The notes: generated from the sequence alone by a model not told the origin. Positions 11,999-25,219 are shown, counted from the stretch's first letter. The stretch: 64,000 nt of DNA from Chamaecrista fasciculata (GCA_003254925.1 QANZ01009509.1:15247-79246), one strand, 5' to 3'. Translations and numbers: made by a program.

Positions 11999-14878
11999 CT
12001 AGATGACGGTTCCACTAGGAATCAATGCATCCTTGATCACTGTGACGATACCACTTTTTATGAAATACCCGTCAGTTTCCCTGGCAGCTTCTTGAACATT
12101 GTCAGCATTGAGGATCTGAGGAGCAAAATCAAAGTTATATTTCTTTCAAACAGTCCCAAGGACTTAGTTAAGTAAGAGAGTCTTAAACAACGAAAGAGAA
12201 ATTTAGTTAATTCGGTTACAACCTTAACGTTTTCCCCAATACGAGCATTTTTGTCAATTATTGCCCTTCTGATGTGAGAGTTCTTGCCAATACCAATCGG
12301 AACACTCCCTTTAGCAGCCAAAAACCTCCTATCAGCATCCGTCTGGAAGATAATCAGAAAAGCAGTATGGCAGTCGGGGCCAAATTCAAAATTCAGTCAG
12401 TGTAACCTTATCTCAACCACTTAGATATGTTATGCTTTGAGTTACTAAGTAAAACTTTAATTTCACCTCATAATAATCTGCTCCCATTAACAATGAGTCT
12501 TCTATAATCGCACCCTCCGAAATGCAGGATCTCAGACCAACCACAGAATGGTGTATTTTGCAGTTCTACAACAGATAATGGAAAATAAGGTTAACTTTCC
12601 CAACCAAAGTTCAGGAGGTTGTCAAGGTTCAAAAAAGTCTTACCTTAATCACACAACCTTCACCAATAACACTATCAGTGACATCAGCGTCAAGCATCTT
12701 TGATGGAGGCAAATATCGAGGTTGAGTGTAGATGGGAGAGGAACGGTCATAGAAACTGCAAGTGACATCCCAAGATGATGGACATTTAAACATCACGATA
12801 AAGCTGCAGCCAATAAAGCAGAGTGATTATATTGAATGTTACAAATAAGTCACCTGAAGTCTGGCACTGGCTTTTTGGTGATGCCCAGATTTGCGTTATA
12901 GAAAGCCTCAATTGTCCCAATGTCTTCCCAATAGCCATCATATAGGTAAGCTTGCACCTGTGGATATTCATAATCACAACAGTAACATCAAACCTCTGGA
13001 GATAGGTAATTGAATTTATAACAGCATAATTGCGCAAATCACAATCTACAACTTTGTAACAGAAAAGTTTCAGCACAAAAGTTAATGCAATTTCCAGGGA
13101 AAACTAATTGTAACCGTTGAACATCATAACATAGAAAACAGTTGAACGGGTGGACAAATATACCCATTTGCACAATACCTCCACAGGAAAATAAACACTC
13201 GAAAATATTAACATTCATTTATTTCAGTTTCGTACATTGCAAACTCCTAGGTTATCTTATACATAAAAAGAACATGAAAATTTTGTTTAGGATAGTTGGA
13301 AAGAAGACGTACCCTCATTCCAATGGAAGTTGCACCAGGAATCACTTCACTTCCAAAGTCATTTGCGCCAGGAAATTTCTCCCTGAGCAGATCTAACATC
13401 ACCTGTTTGCTAACAACATATATACCCATGCTAGCAATAAAAGGCATTTCCTTGGCCCTTTCGTCATCAAGACCTAAAATGGTAGTATCAACCTAGTGGA
13501 GAAAAAATTGACACAAACTATGAACTACTTGTATTTTTAAATTAACAACAACAATATCAAATAACATAAAAGGAATATAGTATGGCTGAATTGGTTTACC
13601 TTCATAGCTTTCAGTTGTTCTCCTTTTGGCTTTTCGGCAAATTCAATTATACGTCCTTCTTCATCAATCTTCATCAGACCAAATGCAGTAGCACGCTTTT
13701 CATCCATTGGCAATGCAGCCACAGTAATATCAGCATCGGTTTCTCGGTGTGCTTGAATGAACTTCTCATAATCCATTCGGTATAAGTGGTCACCAGCCAG
13801 AACTAAGAATTCCAACACGTTGTGCTCCTCAAATAGCCACAAATATTGCCTTACAGCATCTGCAGTGCCCTGCAATTATAAGATCAAATTTACAACTTCA
13901 CTAAAAAGCAGTCACAATAAAGGCCACAAAAAATTTCAAACAATTAACATGAATAATAATAATTGCAAAATCTCCAGATTTCAGAAGATCACAATAGTTC
14001 AAGAATCAAGATCAACCTAACATATTATGGCTAATTTTGTGAAATTACCTGGAACCAATTTGGATTCTCAGGACTCTGTTGAGCGGCAAGAACCTCAACA
14101 AAACCCTCGTTTTTGTAGCCACCCATGTTGCTTGCATATGCACGGGAAAGGTGCCGATTCAGGGATGCAGAATTGAACTGTGTAAGAACATAGATCTTGG
14201 ATATATTGCTATTTAGGCAATTGCTTACAGGGATATCAATCAGCCTATAGTTTGCTCCAAGAGGAACAGCCGGTTTTGCCCTCTTCTTTGTCAATGGGTA
14301 AAGACGAGTGCCAGCACCACCTCCAAGAATTATACCTAGTACACTCTGAACATTATCAATACAAAAAATATACCACAATTCAGTTCAGAACCGGTTCTCA
14401 TGATCATTGAAATCAATTGTAATCGAATTCTCGAAAAATCTCTCTCACTTTCTACCTATCTGGCATGGAATTCATCAACACAGAATGGCTAATTTGCAAT
14501 CAGATAATGCTATACTTATCGCAGTCATACAATTGAGAAACTAACACAAAAAGAGTCGTCCACATTTCGTTTGAAACAGCAAAAAACATGCTAAAAAGAG
14601 AAAAGCAGAGAAGCAAAACTCACACGGCTGGCATCTGGATCAAGACAAGTCTGGGAGTTCTTGGAGTCAGAAACAGCCTTGGGAGAGACAATCACCGGAT
14701 TGCGGCCTCTTCCTCCTACTGAAACAACATTGACGAGCTTATCGCCACAAAGCTGTGACGCCGAGAAACCCAAACTCCTGGAAATGGCTTTCTTATTCAG
14801 ATTAGACAACGTTGAAGAAGAAGACGATGATGATGATGAAGGAACTTTCAGAGCACCGATCGCAGCCATAGACGCCAT
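11999..14878 (-). CDS. APS1: ADP-glucose pyrophosphorylase small subunit, plastidial
   Basis: It makes ADP-glucose from glucose-1-phosphate and ATP, the committed step of starch synthesis, as a plastid heterotetramer with large subunits. Nine exons on the minus strand: 14878-14624, 14345-14049, 13869-13600, 13492-13313, 12957-12854, 12755-12644, 12565-12467, 12342-12223 and 12115-11999; they sum to 517 residues, normal for the family. The N-terminus is a Ser-rich plastid transit peptide. Next come Cys78 in [10 protein letters not shown] (the redox cysteine that links small subunits), the nucleotidyl motif [33 protein letters not shown], and a C-terminal beta-helix ending SGTVI. The catalytic Asp of GDHLYRMDY is present, so the subunit looks active. 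No lesion is seen. Confidence 0.97.
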
Positions 14879-15154
14879 TGCAGCAAGCTGTAAGAGAGAG
14901 TGAGAGTGTGGCCTGAAATTTAGCGATGTGATTTTACTACATTTTTATGTGTAGGAAGAAAATAAGAATATATAGAACTGTAATTTACTAATTTCATTTT
15001 CAATGGCAGATATTATTTGGCGCTGCGTTTTAAGAGTTTTGTCGTTTATTAGGGAATGAGCAAAACGACAACCAGAATTAGCTATCTGTGATGAATAACA
15101 AATGGACGTCGTCGTTCGAGGATTGGGAAGAGTGAATGCAAATTGCGCTGGGGT

Positions 15155-15171
15155 CACGTGGAAATCACGTG
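15155..15171. promoter_or_regulatory. paired G-boxes upstream of AGPS
   Basis: Two CACGTG palindromes (15155-15160 and 15166-15171) start 11 bp apart, about one helical turn, some 280 bp upstream of the AGPS start codon. G-boxes bind bZIP and bHLH factors in light, sugar and ABA responses. The function here is inferred from position only. Confidence 0.5.
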
Positions 15172-15548
15172 CAACTTGAAATGATTTTGCACCGTTCTTT
15201 TTATTTATTTATATATTTTTGAGATTTCATTCTCTAGTCTAATGTAATGATTGTTTTATATTGATTGGTGTATTTTGATGTAATTATTTTGGTATTGAAC
15301 TTTCGACTTCGATATTTATGCGTACAAACAAAATGGGGATTAGAATTTACGATCTAGTTGAAGGCCGACTATTGTTAAATGAAAAGTTATATTTATTTTT
15401 GAAGTACAATTTTGTTAAATAGTTTTGGAATTAGACTAATTATTAAACTAGTTGAAGTACCAGTTGAAATTAAAAAAACTCAAATATTAGTCCAACCATT
15501 AGACAGTACATAATACAGACGTAATATAATAAATGACACCTTATATAT

Positions 15549-16110
15549 GGAGTGAATTTCAAATTGGTCCCTTATATTTCATTTGTTTTAAATTGATCTT
15601 ACATATTTCTATAATTTCAAATATAACAGATTTCTATACTTAAATTGATTTTAAATTGATCTTACATATTTCTATACTTAAATTGGTCCCTTATATTTCA
15701 AATTTGTCTTAAACATACTTTTGAGACGTAATTTGACATCATTTGCTAACGATCTCAACTGAATAATTTTTTTTTTTAAGAATTAGTACATATTACATAG
15801 TTTTGAATTTGTCTCATTCGGGCTTGGAATGAGAGATATATGACAAACTTCGCTTGTTTGACAGTGAAATGGATTACCTACTTTCGAGACTCGATTTGAC
15901 ATCATTTGTCAACAACCACAAAGTACTTAAACTCATAACTATGAATCTGTTATATTCGAATTCAAAACAAGAGAGATCTGATTACATTTAGTATTTTTTA
16001 GACCAATTTGAAACATAATAGAAACATATAAGACCAATATGAAATAAACGAATTTGGCCAAAAGAATCTGAAATAAATGAAATATAAAGGACCAATTTGA
16101 GATTTTGGCC
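15549..16110. mobile_element. diverged hairpin element
   Basis: The left end has TTTCAAATTGGTCCCTTATA. The reverse complement of the right end begins GGCCAAAATCTCAAATTGG and runs on into a matching CCTTTATATTTCATTT. The arms are diverged and the flanking duplication is unclear. The right end has the same GGCCAAA terminus as the elements at 9278 and 24134. Confidence 0.6.
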
Positions 16111-16419
16111 TTATTATTATCTAAGTTAAAATATTTTAAAAAATAAGTTTAAATATAATGATATATAAATTAACTAAAAATAAATAAAAAGTTAGAAAAT
16201 CAAAAAGGATTTAGTTAAATTATTTAAAGTTGAGTGTTCAAATTGGTCCTATATCTTTGCCTTAAAGTTTATTTTGGTCCTTTATCTTTCAGAATGTTTA
16301 AATTAATCTTATATGTTTCCATAGTGGTATATTTAGACAACTGAATATAGTTATATCTCTTTTATTTCAAGTTCGAATGCAATGAGTTTAAAGTTACATG
16401 TTATTTTTTACTAATATTT

Positions 16420-16480
16420 AGATTAAATTGAGTTTGTTAGTAGATTAAATGGAGTTTGTTAGTAGATTAAATGGAGTTTG
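16420..16480. repeat. 22-bp tandem repeat, about 2.8 units
   Basis: The unit agattaaatggagtttgtta plus gt is repeated at 16420, 16442 and 16464 (last copy partial), with a single substitution in the first unit. Confidence 0.85.
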
Positions 16481-16643
16481 AAAGTGAACCACTAATTTAA
16501 CGAACAAGCAAAATTAATCATATTTTTTTCATTTCCAATATGAATGTGCGGAATATAAAATTATTAGTTAATCTTGACAAATTCTTTTTCTTCTCAATTC
16601 ACAACGTCAACAAAATAAGTTAATCAAATTTTGGATTTGAGAT

Positions 16644-16659
16644 TCGACCAAAAAAAAAT
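16644..16659 (+). mobile_element. micro-insertion with 11-bp target duplication
   Basis: TTCGACC plus A(9) between two perfect copies of tggatttgaga (16633-16643 and 16660-16670). Confidence 0.7.
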
Positions 16660-17175
16660 GGATTTGAGACTAATTTCTCACCTCCGTTGTCATGTGAAAT
16701 AGTAATGCTGGCATGATGTTATTTGTTACTGGTTCTGTGATGATTCTTTAGTTTAATGCAATTCAATATCTATATATTCTTTTAAAAAAATAGGGGTCAT
16801 TGCATGACGTTAAATATACTTATATTACAAAGTCAATTTCAATTTTTTTTTTAAGAATTGAAATAATTCATTTATCACATATATCTCAAGTCACAATTCT
16901 TGTAAAATAATATGTTACTATGTTAGCTAATACATATATATATGATTGATAATCACTCTGTACATCATAAACATTACACATTCTCATGTATGTTTTATGT
17001 TTATGTATATATATTTTCATGGTACCACCTATCGTTCACCTCTTTAGCTTTTTCCTAAAATTAAAAGAAATCTTATGTTTTAATACAAAGTATATAAATA
17101 TAACATTGCAAGAGATTGATTGATTGAGTATGGAGGACAGAAATTGAGGGAAATAGGGAATTGAATTTGAAGGAG

Positions 17176-17194
17176 TTGGACCAAAAAAAAAAAA
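17176..17194 (+). mobile_element. micro-insertion with 13-bp target duplication
   Basis: TTGGACC plus A(12) between two perfect copies of gaatttgaaggag (17163-17175 and 17195-17207). This is the clearest plus-strand example. Confidence 0.8.
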
Positions 17195-18783
17195 GAATTT
17201 GAAGGAGCACCGTTGAGACTTTAAAGAATGTGACTTAGCCTTTAAATAAGAACAAGAGAGTAAGAGACAATGAAACACATCAAATCTTATTCCTATGCTA
17301 TGCATGTGCTCATTCTCTTCACCGTCATAATTAATTATAATTAAATTTTGTGATTGTGAAATGTGAAGCAACTGCTTCATGCACTATTAAATTCGAATCT
17401 GATTTTGATTTGAATTCACTTTTTCTAATAACTTGATGGGTTGTGTGTAGCTACGTACTCCAATGTAACTAAACCTCATTGTGAATTGGGAATGGTATGA
17501 TAATTAATTATTTAGATTAAATGTACTTCCAAAATTATCAAAGTAGAAAAAAAGCCCAATTGGTGAATATCATATCTCATATCTACTGATTAAACCGAAC
17601 TTTGTTAATATTTCTTCTGAAGTACTAAAATAAGTTTGGACTCTACCAATAAAATCTTTTCCATATAAACAATCTAATTAAAGAATATATATCATACTTA
17701 AAAAGCTCAACTTTCTATCAATTGTTGGGTTTTGTTGCCATATCTCTTATTTATTTGAGTTTATAAGATATATAATATTATTATCTTGGATCTTGAGAAA
17801 AGGTATAGGGAATATTACGTTACACCTTTATTTAAGGACACTTACAAAAGAAGAAATAAATATTTGCTAATATATACCTTTAAGGACATCAAAGTATAGA
17901 AGCAAAGCTAAACCTTACAATTGTATCAACATAAAAATAATGTTATAAAGAAAATAAAAATGTAAATATCACTCATCTCTAGCTAATATCATACATTTTG
18001 TACATGTATGACAATGGTAATAACAAATAATTAATCTGTCAAAGACTCAAAGTAATACGGAAGTGTTTATAAGTACTTAAATTCGAAACTTGGTCAAGAA
18101 TATATAAATTAATTAAAATTAAATATACATATATATACTAAATTATTTATATATGTCAACAATCTTAAGAAAAAAAAAAAGAGTATCTACAAGACCAAAG
18201 TCTCAATTTCTATATTCTAATGATCTGACAGTATAGATCCCAATGTCAGTAGGCTAATCTGGTTCATTGACGTTGAGCATAACCATATAATGTGGTCCTG
18301 ATATATAAGGAATACATACATGGGGTAATAGAGTTCAATATAAGTTTAATTGCCTAACTAATCTAACGATAATCAGCTAAATTATTTTATTAATTAGAAT
18401 TGCGACACCTTCTAGAAATCTATTGAGATAAGTCTAGAAGATTAAAAAAATGTTGAATTTAAAAATATAAACGCAGCCCAAGTGAAGCATAAGGTAGAGT
18501 AAAGTAGAACCAGCCATGTGATGAGAGTTGCTAAATCTGTGTCAACCATGTCGGGTTCATACATTTGTATATTTTTTATTACAAAAATATTTTAAAGTTG
18601 AATAATGATGATATCTTTTTCGAAAAAATATATAAAGATTCTATTAATGCATATTCAATAAAATAGTATCATAAAGCTTAAGAGAGAATAATGTTTTAGT
18701 GTTTCTTATTTTCGGCTTGTAATCAATCTATACTTTTTAGGCCTTGGAAATTAGAATATATGCATTTGAAAGGTTAAAACCTT

Positions 18784-18801
18784 CTTACCAAAAAAGAAAA
18801 A
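18784..18801 (+). mobile_element. micro-insertion with 13-bp near-perfect target duplication
   Basis: CTTACC followed by an A-rich tail lies between aggttaaaacctt (18771-18783) and agtttaaaacctt (18802-18814), which differ at one base. Confidence 0.65.
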
Positions 18802-19376
18802 AGTTTAAAACCTTGAGTAAACCCCTGAATTACATGTTGGCATATTGTACTTAGGTATAGAATTTTCTGACAAGAAAAAAAGGGTATAAAACCATTTTGA
18901 TATCATGTGATTATGGTTAAGTCTTTAGCAGAAAGTTTACGCATCTTGTAAAACATTGATACAAATTTTTGAATGACAATATTCAGAATCATCAAACAGA
19001 AACAACCGATGTGAAAGGGTAAAAAATCAGACTTTTATGCAGGTTGATTCACTAGTAGTTAAAAAGCCAAATTTCCAATTCTTACATGTCCATTGATGAA
19101 TATGTAACTATTTGCAGTGTTATCCATCAAATATACATCTCCAAAGCCACCAATATCTGCCTTTTGGGGTGTATGGTGTGATTAATTAATAAAAGATTTT
19201 AGTTCCCAAGTTCTTCTTCATGTAATAGATATATATATCAAATTTTCTGCAATGATACATCTCAATAAAAACTGCACTTACTAATTAATCATCCCCACCC
19301 CTCAAGAAAAGAAAAACGAAAGAAAAAAAATCACATCCTCTAACTATAAGAATTGAGGAATTTAGAAGCACTATGG

Positions 19377-21813
19377 TCACTTCAAAACAACTGCTGCATT
19401 CCTCAAAGATAGGTACCTCTGCACATACTCATTAGGAAGCGACCTGACGGTCTTGAAAACATCAGCATTTGCATACCGAAGCTTGGTCCTAGGATCATAA
19501 TAGGGTGCCTGCAGAGTGAACTAATTATTCACTTCTCGAGTACAAGACTAATGATGCTGTACAAAGTTGATTGATGGGTTAAACAAATATATGAACAAGC
19601 AACACAATATAGGGTCTGTTTGAGAATGCATTACATCTATTCCATTTCATTCTATTTGTAAATGGTGTTAAGATATGAAACTATTTATATAGGATATGTA
19701 ATAATTGTAGTAGGTAAAGTAAACAATATAGATATTTTATCTTTTATATTATTTACTATTAAAAATTTATTTGTATAAACTTATTTTGGTAATTATAATT
19801 GTGACATGTATTATGTATATTCTTGAGTAACATAAAGTTTCCAAAAAACAAAAACTATTTGCAAACTCCATTTTGTCCACCATTTGCAAAAAACACTAAA
19901 ACTACCATTTAACAAAACTTCAGCACAAACTCCAATCACTTTTTCAACAATCCATTTTCTTTCTTCTATTTCTACTCCTATACAATTCTCTCTACCTATC
20001 ACAATCATTACATACCTATTTAAATAATTTAACATCTCAACACCATTTACAAAAGTCGTTAGGACCAAGTGACAAGGCTAAACTAATCTTAAGTTGGGAC
20101 TTCATAATAACAAACAAGTTATAAGGACTATATGCTTTGGGAAAGGTATACCAACAGACAGCAGATGAGTGAAAGAACTATACTCCAAAACAATCAAGTT
20201 AAAGCAGCATGACTTACCATAATGTGAGATATAGCATATAGGTTATTCAGTTTGTCACATTAAGTTTTCATCTATGTTTAACATAATATGCTTATAGAAT
20301 TGCAAGTTGAATGCATTCGCAGTGTTCAGCAGAGCATTTTGAAAACAATTCAGATGACAAGATACAAATAAATTTCTAATGATTGTGAATTAACCATCAA
20401 CATATGCACCTTGTTGAAATCATACAAGAATTAAATTGACATAATTAAAAATGTCACTAACAATCAGCAAAAGATAAAGGTAAATTACAGGTACTAAAGT
20501 AGTTCTTTAGCCAAAGGAGAAAAAGTTTGTGCTGTACATGTATATTCATTGCTCATGAATTTCGGGCAAGCTGAACAGAATCCAGCTATAAAAAAGTACA
20601 TCAATTCACATCTTAGCCCAATAATAATTTAGCATGGATGCCCCTAACCAATCAGGGACCAAAACATGAAGGCTAATGCACAGATCACAGGTAAATGAAC
20701 ACAACATAAGGAAATGAACCCAGTAAAGGATAGTTGAAACTCGAACATAACCAAACAGTATTTAGCTACAGAACAACCCCACTAAATTGACAAGCAGCTT
20801 GGTTAGATACTCAGCAGGAACAGTTAAACTTTTTTTTGAATTACAAGCAACAGAAAAGAAGAAATCAGATAATCTAAAAAAAGCAACAAGTTCCACTAAA
20901 ATAATCAGCAATCCAAAGCCATAAATCTTGGATCTTGAAGTCGTGACTAGCTTTGGCAAAAGACCAGCAATTGTCCTTTTCATTCATCAACAAGATAATG
21001 TCTTGTTAAACTATAACTCTATCCCAAATTAATAATTCCAAACAGAGAAATGGATCACTAAGGATAATTACATACAGAGAAATACTAGACCAAAGCTTAC
21101 AAAGATTTCTACGTACCTCAAACCCAGTAATATCACAAATTCTCTTGCAGGGATGCATAGAGGGGGGTGATTCAATATTCACATCTACAAAACAATCCCA
21201 TCAAGAGATTAAAAAAAATTAAATAAAAGATTTGATACGGACCACATATCAAGGAAGCAGAACAAAAAAATTACAATTTAAGAAATAGTCTTAGGCTCTC
21301 GATTTAAACATTCAGTTCATAATTCTGGCATACGAAAATTAGTTACAGAACCAGATTTTGCATTTCTTTAAAGCTATTGACTCATCTAAGAAGATTCAAA
21401 CATTAGCTTACCGACAATAAAATTATTTATCACTCCATCAACCTCTTAAGCATTTTAAATTCTAAAGGTTGAAGAATAAAAAAAATAAAAAAGAACAAAA
21501 AAAAAAAGAATGGACATTAAGTAATTATGGATGACCCAAGCAAAGTATCAAATGCAAACATAACTTGTTAGTCATAAGAGAAAAAGAAGAAAAGAATTTT
21601 GTTCCCAAATAAAAAATAGATTTTGGCTATCTGCTTACAATTGGGTTCATCAGGTGAGCAATTCTGGTAGTTCTCAGCTTGAAGAATCTGCTTAAGATGT
21701 TTCCAGTGCCTTCCTCTGGCTTGGCCTTTAGGATATTTCTCATGTGTTTGAACCCGCTTAAAACTAAGGTAGTGTGGTAACACGAGATCTGCCTCCAATA
21801 CCTCTGGTTCCAT
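19377..21813 (-). CDS. INO80C: INO80 chromatin-remodelling complex subunit C (IES6, YL1 C-terminal domain)
   Basis: IES6/INO80C is a nuclear subunit of the INO80 nucleosome-remodelling complex. Three minus-strand exons fit one frame: 21813-21639, 21184-21117 and 19508-19377, giving 124 residues. Recognisable: YEKYPKGQ-like [40 protein letters not shown], then the YL1-C domain [20 protein letters not shown] with [20 protein letters not shown] and a tail [20 protein letters not shown]. Tyr-61 or so is split across the first junction (T|AT), which supports that splice. The second intron (about 1.6 kb) holds a PIF/Harbinger-like end at 19612. The first usable ATG is taken as the start; no lesion is seen. 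Confidence 0.93.
19612..20060 (+). mobile_element. PIF/Harbinger-like fragment in INO80C intron
   Basis: GGGTCTGTTTGAGAATGC at 19612 matches the TIR start of the element at 22217. Interior phrases (CACAATCATTACA and a TTTAACATC block) also match its right half. No matching right TIR is found, so the 3' end is eroded and the end given is approximate. Confidence 0.45.
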
Positions 21814-22216
21814 CTTTCTAGCCCTTCATGTGAAATCAATCAAATTCCATGAGATTGCCGACTTTCTTGCGAATATGGGTGCTTCGATTCGACCGGTGTG
21901 GCTGAAGCTAGGTGCGTTAGGGTTTAGCTGTTTGTTTGGTTGGTCCTGCGTTTTGTGGGGCTTTTGGATTTGGTGAATAATAAAACTAAATTAAAATAAA
22001 TAGTTGAAACTTCTTCACTTTGATCCTTAATATTTATGTTAAATATTGTTTTGGTTTAATATTTTTTATTTTGTTTCGGTCTCTAATATTTTTGAAAGTT
22101 CTATCTTGATTCAATGATTCCTAACTATTAAATGAAGTTATTCTTATTTTGTTTCAAGTTTACATGTGACGAAATTAGAGTTACAGATTATTCTTGTCGA
22201 GTTCTTTCTCTACTTA

Positions 22217-23889
22217 GGGTCTGTTTGGGGGAACCTCCATCCCCATCCAATCCTAATCCAATCTCATCTCATCTTAGGATTAGATGAACAGGGATTGGGT
22301 GTTTTTTGAACCTCCATCTCATCTCATCTCATCCACATCATCATCTCATTCACAATATCATCTCATTTTCTCTTACAATTACTAATCTATCCCTACTTAC
22401 ACACCTATAATTACCTATACTTTAATACAAATATAAAAAAGAGAACTAGACAAAATAGTAATTTTACATACCCTCATTTATTACACTTATAATTTTCTCT
22501 CTCCATCTATCATTTCTCATCATTTTTTTATCTTTTCCACTCACACATTTTTTTCTCTTTCTCTCTCTCTCACACACACATACACCTCTCTCTCTCTTTC
22601 ACACACCCCACACACACTCTTATTTATATATATATATATATATAAATTATATTAATTTAATTAAACAAAAAATTTATAATATTATTATTTTTTTAGTTGC
22701 AATATTTCTCATTCTTCAATTATGCTTGTCTCTTATATTATTATAGAAAGAGTTAGGCATGTTCACGGGCCGGGTCCACGGCTGGGTCGGGTCACCGGGT
22801 CCACCAGGGTCCGGCCGGGCCAAATTTTTTTTTAAAATTTTATTTATTTATTCTATATATATTTTAACTTATATATATTGGTAAAACAATTAATTTTGGA
22901 TCAATTTAATGATGTTTTTATCAATAAAGACATTTAATTTGACTTAATTGTTAAAAAAATGTTGATTTAATTAAGACTAAATATATATTTTATGTATATT
23001 TTTAATATACAATTGATAAAAATAATAATAGATATGTATTTCTTACAATTAAAAAAATATTTAGTAGTATAAAATATAAAAATAGTATAATAAAAAGTAA
23101 AAAAAAAAAAAAAAAAAAATTGGGGGTACGCCGGGTTGGGCTGGGTCCATGAACACCCCTAGAAAGAGTAATGCTGGGTCATGAATATTAGGTCATACAT
23201 TTAGGACCAAAATGAACCTTTCACCACACATTTTATTACAATTTAGTGTTGTTTTGTAATTTGCTATTTGGTCCTCAAACTATTATTTGTTATTTTTTTG
23301 CCGTTTAATTTCATAAATAGACCCCATTATTAATGATTGGGGTTTTCTACAAGGCCCGAGTTATCATTTACACATGTTAGAGATTGATTAATTGGAACAG
23401 TTCGAATTTATGGACCAAATTGTATTCTTAAAAATAATTCCAATATTATTTGGATTGACCCCTAATCTCATCCACTTGGATTTGGATTGACCCTTAACCC
23501 TCAATCCAAAATTTTCTCATCCTCACAATTTCCAATAGCATATCACACTTCTCAATATCATCTCATCTCAATCTCATTTCAATCAAAAAATAACCAAACA
23601 CCTATCATCTCATCCAATTTAATCTCATCTCATCTCATCTCATCTCATTATTTCCTACCATTTCTACCCCTATACAAATCACAAAAATCCATCTACTTTT
23701 TTCTACCAACCACAATCATTACAACCCCTTTTATATAATTTCACACCCTATTTAACATCATTCTCAATAAAATCACCCAAACACCAATACATCATCTCAT
23801 CTCATCCAATTAAAAAATAATCTCATCCAATCCATTTGGATTGGATTGGATTGGATTGGATTATAATTCCATGTCTCCCAAACAGACCC
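22217..23889. mobile_element. PIF/Harbinger-like non-autonomous element
   Basis: TIRs GGGTCTGTTTGGG (22217) and CCCAAACAGACCC (ends 23889) are exact inverted copies, flanked by TTA on both sides (22214-22216 and 23890-23892), the target duplication of PIF/Harbinger elements. Subterminal regions are rich in ATCTCATCTC and GGATTGGATT repeats. No transposase can be read. A hAT-like element is inserted inside it (22754-23161). The host sequence on both sides is an older inverted-repeat element. Confidence 0.85.
22754..23161. mobile_element. hAT-like MITE nested in the Harbinger-like element
   Basis: A 408-bp element with terminal TAGGCATGTTCA and TGAACACCCCTA (an imperfect inverted pair) and perfect 8-bp duplication gaaagagt (22746-22753 and 23162-23169). 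The ends are GC-rich (CGGGCCGGGTCC) while the interior is very AT-rich. A relative with nearly the same interior lies at 45153 onward. No coding is seen. Confidence 0.85.
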
Positions 23890-24133
23890 TTAGTTGATAC
23901 AATCTACATATGAGGTCAAATTGGATTGAAAATCAGGCGCAAATATGCACTTTTTGATTCATAAAATTGATCATATCTATTTAGTTTCAGATTTAAACAC
24001 AACAGAATAAGAACGAGTTACTTTTAACACTTTCTTTCTTTACCTAGTTGAGGTCATTGATAAATGAAGTTAAATAGTACCTTGAATATTAGTGTTGGTG
24101 TTTTGACCAAACTCACTCCCATAAATTATTAAA

Positions 24134-25210
24134 GGCCAAAGTGCAATATTGGTCCTATAAGTTTGCATGAGTTCCCAGATCAGTCCTATAAGTTTTTTCG
24201 TCTCAGATTTGGTCCCATAAGTTTGAAAAATTCTCACCGTTAGTCCTATCGATATTTCCGTTAAATTTTTACCGTTAATGCTGATGTGGCATGATGACTG
24301 GGATATTGAAGTGGCAAATTTAGATGATGTGGATAAAAAAAGGACTATTATGCAAAAACTAATAACATTTTAACAACAATAATAAAAAAAAAAAAGACAA
24401 CTCCAACTGCGATTTCCTTCCCAAAATTTGTTTTCTTAGAAAATGTTCGAATCCAAGGTCGCGATTCAGCCATAACCACTATTCCACTTCCTCATCCACG
24501 TGCTGTAGAAGCAGTAGAAGACAAATCCATTTCCATGCAGAAGCTGCTGCTTCTTCATCTTCTGGTAAATATCTTTGGGGCGCGCTTATTTATTATCATA
24601 TTCTATTGTTTTCTTTTCATTGGCATTAACTTCAAATTTTGGGGATTATTTATCGCTTTCTCCGGTTGCTTATGAAATCCCCTTTTATATGTTAAGTTGA
24701 TGATAGTTTAGGAGAGCTGGAAAAGTAGTTTCACGGTCATATAGGTCAAAAAGGGAGAATGGATGATCCAATAATTCTGTGGCCAAGTTGCTCCACTGAA
24801 GGCGAAGGATACCTTGTCTCCCCCTTCTACTGCTTCTACAGCGCGTGGATGAGGAAGTGGAATAGTGGTTATGGCTGAATCGCGACCTTGGATTCGAACA
24901 TTTTCTGAGAAAACAAATTTTGGGAAGGAAATCGCAGTTGGAGTCGTCTTTTTTTTTTTTATTATTGTTGTTAAAATGTTATTAGTTTTTGCATAATAGT
25001 CCTTTTTTTATCCACATCATCTAAATTTGCCACTTCAATATCCCAGTCATCATGCCACATCAGCATTAACGGAAAAAATTTAACGGAAATATCGATAGGA
25101 CTAACGGTGAGAATTTTTCAAACTTATGGGACCAAATCTGAGACGAAAAAACTTATAGGACTGATCTGGGAACTCATGCAAACTTATAGGACCAATATTG
25201 CACTTTGGCC
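24134..25210. mobile_element. 1,077-bp MULE-type hairpin element with nearly identical long arms
   Basis: Starts GGCCAAAGTGCAATATTGG, ends with its inverse, and is flanked by perfect 9-bp copies of attattaaa (24125-24133 and 25211-25219). The arms (about 24134-24522 and 24822-25210) are inverted copies with only a handful of differences over about 390 bp, so the insertion looks recent. A spacer of about 300 bp separates them and has no convincing ORF. Transcription through it would give a long double-stranded hairpin RNA. Confidence 0.88.
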
Positions 25211-25219
25211 ATTATTAAA

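Larger units (their letters stand above)
15172..19376. other. long intergenic region with repeats
   Basis: No gene seen over 4.2 kb. It contains a diverged hairpin element (about 15549-16110), an apparent half of a similar element (about 16230-16400), a 22-bp tandem repeat (16420-16480), and three micro-insertions (16644, 17176, 18784). The rest is AT-rich with stop codons in all frames. Confidence 0.6.

Noticed and set aside
18855..18895. Another A-tailed candidate micro-insertion
   Set aside because: The possible duplication (ggtatagaa, ggtataaaa) is short and imperfect.
23487..23738. Open frame rich in Ser/Ile
   Set aside because: Made of ATCTC repeats in the subterminal part of the Harbinger-like element.
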